A stretch of DNA of 51,359 bases from an uncultured Akkermansia sp. (GCA_947631275.1 CANRKR010000006.1:1-51359); one strand, 5' to 3'; shown: positions 33,735 to 42,886, counted from the stretch's first letter. The notes: generated from the letters alone by a model not told the origin. A program made the numbers and translations.

Positions 33735-35432
33735 TTAAAGGTTATCCTGTATATTTTTATTTTCCGGACCCGGACCTTTGATAAGAATAGCTTGTCCATT
33801 GCCACGAGGGAAAAACTTATCATCCCACCTCACCTTGTTGTTCAGGAATGTAATGTTCTCCACCGACTGCATGGAAAGGAGAGGCACACGGTGCGTAAGG
33901 AACTTATTATCCGAAATAACAATATTGCGATGGTACCGCTCCTTCTGATTGCTAAGGTCGCGCACAACCGGGCAGATGGCAATGACGGCATCCGTGAACT
34001 GATATCCTGCTGTGAGATTGTGATCGAAAATGTTGCCAACAATTTTCACATCCCGACACCCCCCGCTCTCGAACCATCCCTGTGCATCCCCTGCCAACAA
34101 AATGGCGCTGCCGTGGGAACGGAGAAATTTGTTACCCTTGACCAACACGGGCATGGGCGTCGTGAAAAGAGCTCCGCGAGCGCGATTGTGACGCACAGTG
34201 TTGTCGATGAATTTTACCGAGGGATACCATGAGGCATTCTCAATAGCATCACCTTCGCCTATACCCTCTGGGAGCGACTTCTTAAGCGTGATACGCACAT
34301 GGGTCGGATCAAGCATCTCTGCGTTGTCCACAGTACCCAACTCCTCAGGAGGAAGATTCTCCAGGGTTTTGCCGCGAATGAATTGTACCTTCTCGCCCTT
34401 CTCAAATACCTCAAACCCGATGGACTGTGGATGCATGTACTTCGCAATGAGACTTGTCGGACTCTCCAGCTTCTCAATCGACAAACACGTAGAATGCACA
34501 TTGATGGCATCATCCATCATCCCTTCATAGAGGGCTCCTTTTACGAAAATTTTCCCTCGACAATTGGAGAAATGCGTAGCATCTGCCGACACTGTATAGA
34601 GACGTCCCGGAGCGCGCACACATCCCCCTCCCAAGATCGTAATGTTCTCCGATCGCTGCGCCAGAAGTCCCATCCCCTGACTGTCCGAGAAAACAATCTT
34701 CTCCAGCCTCGTATCTTTCGCACGGTAGAGAACCATGGCGGGATGCGGACGCATCCCGTTACGCAGCACGAGGATCTGACCAACCTTGAGCCCCTGTTTT
34801 CCGGCATCAGCATCAAATCTTACATGCTGCTTGTCCACCTGCTCGGCAGAATCACTCCAACCCATATCTCCACCTCCGTTGCGTGGTACCATGGGGCCGG
34901 CAGCTTCAAAAGCAAGAGCCATATTCACCCCTGCTTCACCATCTTCCCTCAGGATGCGAAATTTCCCATTCTCTACCTTCCATGAAAAAAGCTTGGTCGG
35001 TATCTCCAACGTCGTTTTTCCTTCCTCTATCTTCGTAATTTTCCCCTCTACGTAAAATGGCGCGGCGTAGCGTATCGTGAAGTTGCGCAGCTGCACCTTT
35101 TCACTATCCATCACAAGCACCGGCTGCATCTTTCCGTGGAAGATGAAAGTGCTCCCCCGAGCATCTAGTGTAAGCTTTTTCTTATTGACAATGGGCAACC
35201 CCACAGGAATATCTTTCTGCTGGTCGTGGTTTGACACGTAAAAGTTCATTTTCGGCGAACTTTGAGGGAAGAAATGGTACTCCCCCTTCTGGAGTACGAT
35301 CTTGTTCCCTTCTGCGCTCTGTTCTACCTGTTCTCGGATCTTGATTCCATCATCCTCTTCCGCGGCGATGTCTGAGAGACCTGTTTCGAACGCCAAGAGA
35401 AGCGATAGGATGTAAAGAGGGCATTCTTTCAT
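33735..35432 (-). CDS. Secreted parallel beta-helix glycosidase, probable GH110 alpha-1,3-galactosidase
   Basis: 565 residues with an N-terminal hydrophobic export signal (CPLYILSLLLAFETGLSDIA). Repeated short strands with N-I-T/F-x-N patterns indicate a right-handed parallel beta-helix. GMGLLAQRSENI, VSADATHFSNC (D284) and YEGMMDDAINVHS (D307-D308) match GH110, whose members cleave terminal alpha-1,3-galactose such as in blood-group B glycans. The acidic triad spacing (23-24 residues) agrees with that family. Another beta-helix hydrolase family is the alternative. It overlaps the upstream small secreted-protein gene by four bases (ATGA). It would suit a mucin-degrading gut lifestyle. Confidence 0.75.
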   Translation of the reverse strand: MKECPLYILSLLLAFETGLSDIAAEEDDGIKIREQVEQSAEGNKIVLQKGEYHFFPQSSPKMNFYVSNHDQQKDIPVGLPIVNKKKLTLDARGSTFIFHGKMQPVLVMDSEKVQLRNFTIRYAAPFYVEGKITKIEEGKTTLEIPTKLFSWKVENGKFRILREDGEAGVNMALAFEAAGPMVPRNGGGDMGWSDSAEQVDKQHVRFDADAGKQGLKVGQILVLRNGMRPHPAMVLYRAKDTRLEKIVFSDSQGMGLLAQRSENITILGGGCVRAPGRLYTVSADATHFSNCRGKIFVKGALYEGMMDDAINVHSTCLSIEKLESPTSLIAKYMHPQSIGFEVFEKGEKVQFIRGKTLENLPPEELGTVDNAEMLDPTHVRITLKKSLPEGIGEGDAIENASWYPSVKFIDNTVRHNRARGALFTTPMPVLVKGNKFLRSHGSAILLAGDAQGWFESGGCRDVKIVGNIFDHNLTAGYQFTDAVIAICPVVRDLSNQKERYHRNIVISDNKFLTHRVPLLSMQSVENITFLNNKVRWDDKFFPRGNGQAILIKGPGPENKNIQDNL

Positions 35433-35890
35433 TGCTGAGCTGTGATATAAAGCGCTGTCAATGCTGTCGCGAGATCTTGCGAGCCGAAATAGTTTGCAGC
35501 AGACAGGCGTTCCCCCTGCACTTCAATGTATGAATTGAGCTTCTCGATGATGGGAACGTAGGTACGCTCAAGGATCTCTTGCTCATCCGATTCCTCCTTC
35601 ATGCCGTACAGTGTTTGCACCCAAGTCTGCAAATCTCGCGTAATCTGCACCACACCGGGCACGGCGCTTTGGGCTGTGTTGGAATCTTTTACCCCCTCGA
35701 GGCACTTGTAAAGTTTGGCAAGCATCACCACCCCCGTGCGCAGATGCGCCTCCACGGGACTCAGGGAGCGCTGTTGTTCCGTAGACTTATTCCCGTTCTG
35801 CATCGACAGGCTCTCTTGGGCAACGGTAGGAGCCACCCAACTCGCAGCAATCAAAAACATCACCGCTTCTATCCTTCGAGTAGCGAACAT
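35429..35890 (-). CDS. Small secreted helical protein, unknown
   Basis: 153 residues from ATG 35890; the N-terminus RRIEAVMFLIAASWVAPTVAQ is a signal peptide. The mature part is almost entirely helical (EAHLRTGVVMLAKLYKCLEGV...), acidic to neutral, with one Cys. I do not recognise the family. It overlaps the preceding gene by 22 bases and the GH110 gene by 4, so all three are tightly coupled. It could be a helical-bundle periplasmic or surface protein made with the glycosidase. Confidence 0.7.
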   Translation of the reverse strand: MFATRRIEAVMFLIAASWVAPTVAQESLSMQNGNKSTEQQRSLSPVEAHLRTGVVMLAKLYKCLEGVKDSNTAQSAVPGVVQITRDLQTWVQTLYGMKEESDEQEILERTYVPIIEKLNSYIEVQGERLSAANYFGSQDLATALTALYITAQQ

Positions 35891-36273
35891 AAAATACTGA
35901 ACGAACGAAAAAATGAAACACACTCATAGCATCTCGATTTCTGCAGGCGGTAGATTTCATCGTACACCTTGCCCCACGCCTCGCGCATGGGGCGCTCAAA
36001 TTTTGCGCGAATATGCTGAGAATCCTCTTGAGAAAGAGCAGAAATAGACTTCAGTTCACGCCCGGAATCCATTACGCGCGGCAGGAGAGCCTGCAAAGCA
36101 GGCGCCGCTTTCTCCGCCCCCGCTGCATCCTTCGCCGATGCTAACACCGGTGCAAGCTCCTCCCCCAACTTCACATAACGCACGAAAATTTGATCGACGG
36201 GCCTGTCAACACCGAGAGCTGCACTGGTCCATGCGAACAATACTACGACAAAATACTGACAGAGAGACTTCAT
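35869..36273 (-). CDS. Small secreted helical protein, unknown
   Basis: 134 residues with signal peptide MKSLCQYFVVVLFAWTSAALG. The mature part is helical (VKLGEELAPVLASAKDAAGAEKAAPALQALL) and ends with a hydrophobic tail, FFRSFSILCSLL. In size and character it resembles the next gene downstream, and the two may be distant paralogues. It lies 37 bases after the coiled-coil protein and overlaps the next gene. Family unknown. Confidence 0.65.
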   Translation of the reverse strand: MKSLCQYFVVVLFAWTSAALGVDRPVDQIFVRYVKLGEELAPVLASAKDAAGAEKAAPALQALLPRVMDSGRELKSISALSQEDSQHIRAKFERPMREAWGKVYDEIYRLQKSRCYECVSFFRSFSILCSLLEG

Positions 36274-36310
36274 TATTTTTCGTGCGTGAAGTAGTCCAAC
36301 AAACTCAGCT

Positions 36311-37684
36311 TCACTCGCTCTTCAAGCCTTCCTGCTTAGTCGTCTTTTCGGCAGGAGACTCAGCCTTTTCCTCCTCATCGTCCCCATCTGCCTCTTTCTT
36401 CTCCTTCAAACGAGCTTCATCCTCTTCTTCCCTGCGGCGAGCCTGTTCCTCCTCGCGCCTCTTAGCGTCTTCTTGCATATCCGCCAAATCATCGCGCATG
36501 CGATCAATTGCATTCCCGGTCATATCAAGGGCACGCTGGGCATTCATCTCATCCCGATTTCTCTTCTGCTCACTGCGTCTCGCTTCATTACGGCGGTTTC
36601 TGATTTCGGAACACAGATCAGAAACCTGGTCAGCGAGAGCCCTTCTCATCTCCTGGGGAAGGCAGGTATCTGGGAGGCTGGAAATACCACTGTGCACTTT
36701 CACGTCCTTAAACAATGCCTCAGCATCATCGTATTCACCGGATCGCATCAGATTGATTCCCTTCTCAACCGTATCCCAATACTCCTGCAACTTCTGTGGC
36801 AGTGTCCCTATTTCTTCATCTTTCTCCATATTTTCTACGGATTTCATGGCAATCTTGACACGCTCGCAAGCCCGTTCCAGCATAGTGGAATTAGTGGAGA
36901 GGGGGATAAACCAATCCTTGTTAAAATCCTTGCCTGCTGCCTTCATCCGCTGTTCCAGTCTTGAAACCTGAACCTCCTCCGAAGCTTCACTTTTTTCCCT
37001 GGCTGACTCAGAAATTTTTGATCGGTTACGTTCAAGAGCATTCTTCATACGCGACCACTTCTTTTCAAACTTAGCAATCGTGCCGCTGTACTTCTTGAGA
37101 GCCTCGGCAAACGTGCTGGCTCCCCGGTATTTGTCCGTGGTTTTCTCAAATAAATCGAGACCTGTCAATCTCACCCCTTCTGATTTGTCGCTGAGCGCAC
37201 GGATAGCAGCAGTCAAAGCTGCTTCAGCCTCAGATAAAAAGGCATCCAATTGTTCCCGAGAAACCTTTGTCAGCTCAAAATCTTTACTGATGAGAGCATC
37301 ATATTCCTCACTCAGGCGGCGTATTGACTCGATAAATTTCTCAACGTTCTTAAGATTCTCCTCAGCGGTTTCCCTGGTACGCTCAAAACGATTCACTTTT
37401 GACTGCCGCGGATCCTTAATCTCTCCGAGCAGCTTGACCGTTTCCTCAATCTCTGCACGCCTCTTCGCTACATTTTCCGTCAAAACCGTCACCGCATCCT
37501 TTTGCTCTTCCCCCGCACCCTCACCGTCTGTTCCTGTGGCAGCACCACCCTCCGACACTGACGTCTTTGTCACTTCTGCTGCATCGGTCGAATCCGCCGT
37601 ATCCCCTTCCTGGGCTGAGGCGAACACCCCAGCTCCCACACAAAGCATAACGGCTGCAAAAGTAGTAAATGTGTGTTCTTTCAT
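36311..37684 (-). CDS. Secreted coiled-coil protein, unknown
   Basis: 457 residues from ATG 37684, chosen for its signal peptide (KEHTFTTFAAVMLCVGAGVFASAQ). A Thr/Gly/Glu-rich linker follows, then long charged helices (NVAKRRAEIEETVKLLGEI, RFERTRETAEENLKNVEKF) and a Glu/Arg/Lys-rich C-terminal third with RREEEDEARLKEKKEADGD-type repeats. It is predicted to be an extended coiled coil in the periplasm or at the surface. No enzyme motif is seen. It is the first gene of the nine-gene minus-strand run, with its own promoter just upstream. Confidence 0.75.
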   Translation of the reverse strand: MKEHTFTTFAAVMLCVGAGVFASAQEGDTADSTDAAEVTKTSVSEGGAATGTDGEGAGEEQKDAVTVLTENVAKRRAEIEETVKLLGEIKDPRQSKVNRFERTRETAEENLKNVEKFIESIRRLSEEYDALISKDFELTKVSREQLDAFLSEAEAALTAAIRALSDKSEGVRLTGLDLFEKTTDKYRGASTFAEALKKYSGTIAKFEKKWSRMKNALERNRSKISESAREKSEASEEVQVSRLEQRMKAAGKDFNKDWFIPLSTNSTMLERACERVKIAMKSVENMEKDEEIGTLPQKLQEYWDTVEKGINLMRSGEYDDAEALFKDVKVHSGISSLPDTCLPQEMRRALADQVSDLCSEIRNRRNEARRSEQKRNRDEMNAQRALDMTGNAIDRMRDDLADMQEDAKRREEEQARRREEEDEARLKEKKEADGDDEEEKAESPAEKTTKQEGLKSE

Positions 37685-37998
37685 ACGCGCTCGTGCGCAT
37701 GGTACCACATTTTTTCCCCTCTGGCAAACACCAAAATGCGATAACATGGACAAACTTATTAGAAAACGGAATCCCCACAGTCGAATATAAGAAACACACG
37801 CTACGTTGAACAGGAAAACGGCTTAGCTTACCCAACCTGCTTTCGAATCAATCTCCGCACATGCTCCAAACCCCATCCAACCGTACCTACACCAGCCTCA
37901 CACAATGATCCACATTACCCCAACATTATCCCGAGTCGCCAGATAGCGTAAAACATCAACAGATTTGCAAACATCTAAGAATAAGAAGCCACCCCTCA
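37685..37998. other. Intergenic region between the coiled-coil gene and the Aas-like gene
   Basis: 314 bases, C/A-rich on the plus strand. Only the promoter of the coiled-coil gene (37699-37727) is convincing. I see no RNA, repeat or clear terminator for the Aas-like gene that ends at its right side. Confidence 0.5.
37699..37727 (-). promoter_or_regulatory. Promoter of the coiled-coil gene, short leader
   Basis: Minus-strand TTGCCA (37727-37722), 17-bp spacer, TACCAT (37704-37699), 14 bases before ATG 37684; the leader would be about 8 bases and includes GCGC-acga-GCGC. Confidence 0.5.
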
Positions 37999-40167
37999 TC
38001 ACTCTCCTATGAGAGCTTCCTCGGCGAGCAGGCGACAGCCTCGAAGATCAAGCTTCCCAGTCGCGAGGACAGGGATGGCTTCCACGGGCACAAGGTAACG
38101 AGGAGCCCAAAGGTTGGGAAGACCGCGATCGGCAAGTTCCGAACGTATCATGGAAAGAATCTCGTGCTCCCTGGAGCTGCGCTGGTGAGAGGGGAGGGAA
38201 GATAGCAATACGAGGGCTTCCCCTTTTTGCTCGTCCACAACGCCAGTGACGGCTATCTGCACACCATCCTCCGGCGAAATCTGCAAGATTTGAGTAATGG
38301 CCAACTCAATGCCCTCGTGCGGAACCATTTCCCCGCCAATCTTGGAGAAGCGGGACAAGCGACCACCCAGAGTAATGAAGCCATTGAGATCAAGCTGACC
38401 GATATCGCCGCTCTTGAACCAGCCGTCGTGGAAAATGGAATCATTGAGTTCGGGCTTTCCGAAGTACCCATGAAAGACATTAGCGCCACGGAACCAAATC
38501 ATGCCACGCTCAGTAAGAGGAAGTTCTTTTGTATCGTCGTCCACATCCGTGATGCGCACGGCAATACCCGGCAGAGGCGTACCGATGCTGCGCGCCACCT
38601 TCCCGGGCACATAGAAGGCGGAGCCTGGTACCATGGGGGCATCTTGAACACTCAGCGAACAGACGGGGGTAGCCTCAGTAAGACCATACCCCTCCAAAAG
38701 CGTGACGCCGCACTTGCGCTTGTATTCCTCCTCTAAATCCGGCTGCAGCTTCTCTGCGCCCACGATGAAATGATGAATGGATGAAAAAGTATCTGCCTCC
38801 GCACGGCGGAGCATGGCACGTGCGAAGGTAGGGGTGGTAGCTAAGAGGGTAAGTCTGTACTTCTTCACCAGCTCGCAAAGCGTGCGGGCATCCGTGGGGT
38901 TCGGATAAGAGCAAATAGGATACCCGCAAAGCAGCGGAAGCATTAGCGTCACCGTGAGTCCGAAGCTGTGAAAGATCGGAAGACTGCCAAGGAAGCGCTC
39001 ATCGGTCAGAGAGATACGGCAAGAACACTGTGCCACATTCGCCAAAAGCATTCGATGGGAAAGGATCACCCCTTTCGGTTCACCGGAGGAGCCAGAGGTA
39101 AAGAGCAGCACGGCTTCGTCATCCCCACTGTGAGAATCAGTATCGAACATTTTGCAGATCACGGATGCCGGGGCCGCTTTAGCCAGTAAAATATTACTGA
39201 GGAGCGTCGCCTTAGACAGCGTCTTGATGAGGTCCTCCACAAGAATGAGCTGTTCCTCCTGCGGCCACGAAAAAGACGGCAGCTTCTGCATGAACTTGCG
39301 CGCAGTGATGAAGCAGGTTAGTCCCGCCTGACGCACCGTGCTCTCGAAGGCGGGGCGTGAGCTGGCATAGTTGATGATTACCGGCGTCACGCCGGCAAGC
39401 AAGCAAGACACGATGGCAATGAGTCCCCCCGGCCCAGGCGGCAAGATCACCCCGATGCGTTTGACTCCTCGTTTGCGCAGCACGCGTGCCACGGTCATCG
39501 CAACGCCAAGCGCCTTATAATTCGGCAAAACCGCCCCGCTCATGCCGTCAATCGTCTCCACATTTGGCTTCTCCCGGAGGGTGGAGACAATCTGCGTCGT
39601 AAGTGATTTCTGGAGCAGTGGACGAGCAGAAAACAACTCTTCCCCTTTCTGCAACCACGCGTCCAGCAGGCGTTCTCCCGTCTGCGGACCGGCTGCCAAT
39701 TTCGGCAAAATATGAAAAATTTCGCAACATTCCTCCTCGTCCCTCTCGCGATACAGGTTCGTGATCTTGTCACCATAGTACCCCAGAAACACAGGTACGG
39801 GCGCAATGTGCAAACTACCTAAATGACGCAAGAACGGGGACGGCACATCCGCCAACGCACCGCGCACCTTAGCCACCTGCCCCGGCAGAAAAACCACGCT
39901 CTTCCCTTCATCCATGTGCATCAGAATCTGCTCACGCACGGCGCGGGAGGTCGTGTGTCGAAAATCAAAATACTCGATGGTAATGTCCTTCGTCTTAAGA
40001 TAATCCATAATTTCCGGAGCTGGCGGGAAGGTAGAATCTACTAAGTAGCAAACTTTTCCCTCTAAAAGATGGTGCAGGGCTTTACCAGAGCGAATACTTA
40101 ACCTGTTCGGCATGTAAAAGCCCGGAGTTACAATATTTTCTTGTCCGGAAATAATGAACGGTGTCAT
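37999..40167 (-). CDS. Aas-like protein: degenerate acyltransferase domain fused to acyl-ACP/CoA synthetase
   Basis: 722 residues. Residues ~1-190 follow the PlsC-like domain of Aas, but the catalytic NH-x4-D is replaced by N21-R-L-S and the glycan/lipid-side PEG motif by LPGQVAKVRG. Acyltransfer is therefore unlikely. Residues ~190-720 form an ANL adenylating enzyme: AMP loop LLFTSGSSGEPKG, LLEGYGLTEATP, the WFKSGDIGQLD motif and a C-terminal GKLDLRG lysine. The synthetase probably activates free fatty acids onto ACP or CoA for phospholipid recycling. It is monocistronic, with a promoter (TTGACA-17-TAGAAG) and a dyad near its start. Confidence 0.85.
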   Translation of the reverse strand: MTPFIISGQENIVTPGFYMPNRLSIRSGKALHHLLEGKVCYLVDSTFPPAPEIMDYLKTKDITIEYFDFRHTTSRAVREQILMHMDEGKSVVFLPGQVAKVRGALADVPSPFLRHLGSLHIAPVPVFLGYYGDKITNLYRERDEEECCEIFHILPKLAAGPQTGERLLDAWLQKGEELFSARPLLQKSLTTQIVSTLREKPNVETIDGMSGAVLPNYKALGVAMTVARVLRKRGVKRIGVILPPGPGGLIAIVSCLLAGVTPVIINYASSRPAFESTVRQAGLTCFITARKFMQKLPSFSWPQEEQLILVEDLIKTLSKATLLSNILLAKAAPASVICKMFDTDSHSGDDEAVLLFTSGSSGEPKGVILSHRMLLANVAQCSCRISLTDERFLGSLPIFHSFGLTVTLMLPLLCGYPICSYPNPTDARTLCELVKKYRLTLLATTPTFARAMLRRAEADTFSSIHHFIVGAEKLQPDLEEEYKRKCGVTLLEGYGLTEATPVCSLSVQDAPMVPGSAFYVPGKVARSIGTPLPGIAVRITDVDDDTKELPLTERGMIWFRGANVFHGYFGKPELNDSIFHDGWFKSGDIGQLDLNGFITLGGRLSRFSKIGGEMVPHEGIELAITQILQISPEDGVQIAVTGVVDEQKGEALVLLSSLPSHQRSSREHEILSMIRSELADRGLPNLWAPRYLVPVEAIPVLATGKLDLRGCRLLAEEALIGE

Positions 40168-40179
40168 GAGAACTTACTA

Positions 40180-40235
40180 AGAAGTTGTCGCAAGTAGCGG
40201 GTGCAACTTCTACCACTTTTTCCTCTTTCTGTCAA
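40180..40235 (-). promoter_or_regulatory. Promoter and dyad upstream of the Aas-like gene
   Basis: Minus-strand TTGACA (40235-40230), 17-bp spacer, TAGAAG (40212-40207). The -10 overlaps one arm of the perfect 8-bp dyad AGAAGTTG (40180-40187) / CAACTTCT (40204-40211), which could be an operator or a 5'-leader hairpin. Confidence 0.5.
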
Positions 40236-40715
40236 GCCCTAGATGGAGAGCTGATTGTCGCACAACTTTTCACTTCGTGCGCATGCTCCACTTTCGTCAG
40301 CCATGGTGAGAAAATGGGGACACGTTAAAAATGTCGATGCCCTCCATACTGTGGTGCCTTTGGGAGGAAGAAAAGGCTCAAAAAACTTAAGAAGTCTGTA
40401 ATAACCCAAGAAAGCAATTTCAGAAGTATTCGAAAAATATATACAAGATATAGTAGAGAATCGCTGCGTCTTATTGCATATTTTGATAATCTCCTCAAAA
40501 ATTCTCGAATTTTTCGCTTGCATCGTCGGAGAAAAATGTGGTAAAGTGCGCGGCAACCGAGACAGGCGACAGCGGGGGAGATAGTCCTGCTGCCGGGGAG
40601 GTCGGGAGCACAGAGAAGAAACGACTGCTCCCATTCTTTCTCTCTCCTTCGCTTCCGAGACAGGGAGGAAGGGAAACTACCGGACTCTCTCAACCCATTT
40701 ACCAAAGCATACGAT
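40236..40715. other. Upstream region and long leader of nrdD
   Basis: A/T-rich 40380-40520, then purine-rich GC to the nrdD ATG. It contains a possible NrdR-type box (TACAAGATATAGTA, 40442-40455), a promoter (40518-40547) and a leader of about 160 bases. The leader holds hairpin GGGAGCA (40604-40610)/TGCTCCC (40626-40632) and the direct repeat CCGAGACAGG at 40557-40566 and 40655-40664. No coding frame in it looks real. Confidence 0.5.
40518..40547 (+). promoter_or_regulatory. Probable nrdD promoter
   Basis: TTGCAT (40518-40523), 18-bp spacer, TAAAGT (40542-40547). The predicted start near 40554 gives an unusually long leader of about 160 bases for this genome. Confidence 0.5.
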
Positions 40716-42848
40716 ATGCCGCAGCAGATCATCAAGCGCAACGGAAAGCGCGAACATTTTGAGGCCTACAAGATTCAGCAGGCCATAGAGAAGGCCTACC
40801 ATGCATCGCAGGAGGAGTACAATCCACTGGTGTACACCCGTGTACTGGATGCGGTGAAGGATGAAGAATACATCCCGGTGGAGAAAGTGCAAGACCTCAT
40901 TGAGCACGAGCTCATGTCCGCTGGTTCCTTCGAGACGGCGCGCAATTTCATCAAGTACCGCTTCCTTCACAAGTTGCAGCGCGAGCAGATTGCCGGTATG
41001 TACCAGGGCAATACGTGGGTGGACTGCAAGCAGGCCATTGAAGAGTATATCGGTAATATTGACTGGCGCATCAAAGCCAATTCGAATACCACCTATTCCA
41101 ACGCCGGATTGGTGAACAACACCGCCGGCAAGGTCATTGCTAACTACTGGCTTGACCAAGTTTATTCTCCAGATGAAGGTGCCGCTCACCGCAATGGCGA
41201 TTACCACATCCACGATCTGGACTGCCTGACCGGCTACTGCGCAGGATGGAGCCTGCGCAACCTTCTTAACGAAGGCTTCAATGGCGTACGCAGCCGCGTG
41301 AATAGCCGTCCTCCTAAGCATTTCCGCGAAGCTCTGGGACAAATGGCAAACTTTCTGGGTATTTTGCAGAGTGAGTGGGCTGGAGCACAGGCGTTTAGTT
41401 CGTTTGACACCTACCTTTCCCCCTATCTCTTCCGAGATCAGTTACCTTATGAGGAAGTTAAGAAGGCTTTGAGGAGCTTTGTATACAACCTCAATGTCCC
41501 CTCCCGATGGGGACAGAGCCCGTTTACCAACGTCACCATCGACTGGACGGTGCCTCGCGACCTGCGTGAACAGCCCCCCTTCTCCGGAGGAGCGCACATC
41601 TTTGAAAATTTGCACGACAAAAAACTTGAGACATTAGCAAAGGAACGCGGAGCTGAAAGCCTTACTGGAATGACCTACAAGCATTTCCAGCCAGAAATGA
41701 CCGTCATCCAAAAAGCCTTTTACGAGGTTCTTACAGAAGGCGACAGCACCGGTCAGCCTTTCACTTTCCCCATTCCCACGGTAAACATCACTGAAGACTT
41801 CGATTGGGAGGGAGAGAACGTGCCCCTGCTCTTTGCGAACGCTGCAAAAATCGGTTCCTCCTACTTCCAAAATTTCGTGGGCTCTCAGTACAAGATTGAT
41901 GAGAACGGTAACAAGGTCATTGATGAGGAAGCTTACAAGCCGGACGCGGTACGCTCGATGTGCTGCCGTCTGCAACTGGATTTGCGAGAGCTGCTTAAAC
42001 GGGGCGGCGGTCTCTTCGGCTCAGCGGAAATGACAGGGTCCATCGGTGTGGTAACCATCAATATGGCACGCCTCGGCTACCTGTACAAGGGGAATAAAAA
42101 TCTGTTGTACGCCAAGCTCGCTGAACTCATGGATCTCGCAAAAAGCACGCTGGAAAAGAAGCGCGTATTTATCAATACCCTCTACGAACGCGGGCTCTAT
42201 CCTTATACCAAACGCTATTTACCTCACCTGCGCAATCACTTTTCTACCATTGGATTAAATGGCATCAACGAAATGCTTCGCAACTTCTCCGGCGACACCA
42301 TGAACACTGCCACTCCGGATGGCATCGCCTTCGCTGAGGAAGTATTGCATTTCATGCGCGAACGAATCCGTGGCTACCAGGCCGAAACAGGCAACCTCTA
42401 CAACTTGGAGGCTACGCCTGCAGAAGGAACTACGCACCGCTTCGCCCGCGAAGACGCCAAGAGATACCCGGACATCATCCAAGCCGGATCCCCGGGGCAC
42501 CGCTACTACACAAACAGTTCCCAGCTGCCGGCTAACTACACTCAAGATCTCTTTAAGGCTCTCCAAATGCAGGATAAGCTGCAGTGCTGCTACACCGGTG
42601 GCACAGTGTTCCATATGTACATGAACGAGGCTATCTCCTCGCCTGAGGCCTGCCGCGACATCGTGCGCAAGGTGCTCACCAACTTTAAGATGCCCTACAT
42701 TACGGTGACTCCGCTCTTCTCCGTGTGCGACAAGCATGGCTATCTGAAGGGACGCCATGATTACTGCCCTCTATGCGATGAGGAGCTCATCGCCAGGGCT
42801 CGTGCCGAGGAGCAACCAGAGCTTCCCCTCTTCCCCGAGCATAAGTAA
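40716..42848 (+). CDS. nrdD: Class III anaerobic ribonucleoside-triphosphate reductase, large part lacking the glycyl-radical segment
   Basis: 710 residues. An ATP-cone (1-90: IIKRNGKREHFEAYKIQQAIEKA) senses dATP/ATP. The ten-stranded barrel follows, with SPFTNVTIDW, RSMCCRLQLDLREL (active-site Cys region), GSIGVVTINMARLGY and GLNGINEM. The C-terminus ends with the zinc-site part SVCDKHGYLKGRHDYCPLCDEE and then a short acidic tail. The RV-x-GY glycyl-radical loop that normally follows immediately is absent; it is encoded by the next small gene. The enzyme reduces NTPs to dNTPs without oxygen, implying an anaerobic lifestyle. The gene has a long leader with a possible NrdR site. Confidence 0.95.
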   Translation: MPQQIIKRNGKREHFEAYKIQQAIEKAYHASQEEYNPLVYTRVLDAVKDEEYIPVEKVQDLIEHELMSAGSFETARNFIKYRFLHKLQREQIAGMYQGNTWVDCKQAIEEYIGNIDWRIKANSNTTYSNAGLVNNTAGKVIANYWLDQVYSPDEGAAHRNGDYHIHDLDCLTGYCAGWSLRNLLNEGFNGVRSRVNSRPPKHFREALGQMANFLGILQSEWAGAQAFSSFDTYLSPYLFRDQLPYEEVKKALRSFVYNLNVPSRWGQSPFTNVTIDWTVPRDLREQPPFSGGAHIFENLHDKKLETLAKERGAESLTGMTYKHFQPEMTVIQKAFYEVLTEGDSTGQPFTFPIPTVNITEDFDWEGENVPLLFANAAKIGSSYFQNFVGSQYKIDENGNKVIDEEAYKPDAVRSMCCRLQLDLRELLKRGGGLFGSAEMTGSIGVVTINMARLGYLYKGNKNLLYAKLAELMDLAKSTLEKKRVFINTLYERGLYPYTKRYLPHLRNHFSTIGLNGINEMLRNFSGDTMNTATPDGIAFAEEVLHFMRERIRGYQAETGNLYNLEATPAEGTTHRFAREDAKRYPDIIQAGSPGHRYYTNSSQLPANYTQDLFKALQMQDKLQCCYTGGTVFHMYMNEAISSPEACRDIVRKVLTNFKMPYITVTPLFSVCDKHGYLKGRHDYCPLCDEELIARARAEEQPELPLFPEHK

Positions 42849-42886
42849 CAGTGCCAAAAATTTTCCTAACCCAAATACATAAGACA

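Noticed and set aside
40550..40600. Cobalamin riboswitch before nrdD
   Set aside because: The B12-box and other conserved cobalamin aptamer blocks are absent, and class III reductase does not use B12.
40239..40634. Minus-strand frame across the nrdD leader
   Set aside because: Composition is not protein-like and it lies antisense to the promoter and leader.
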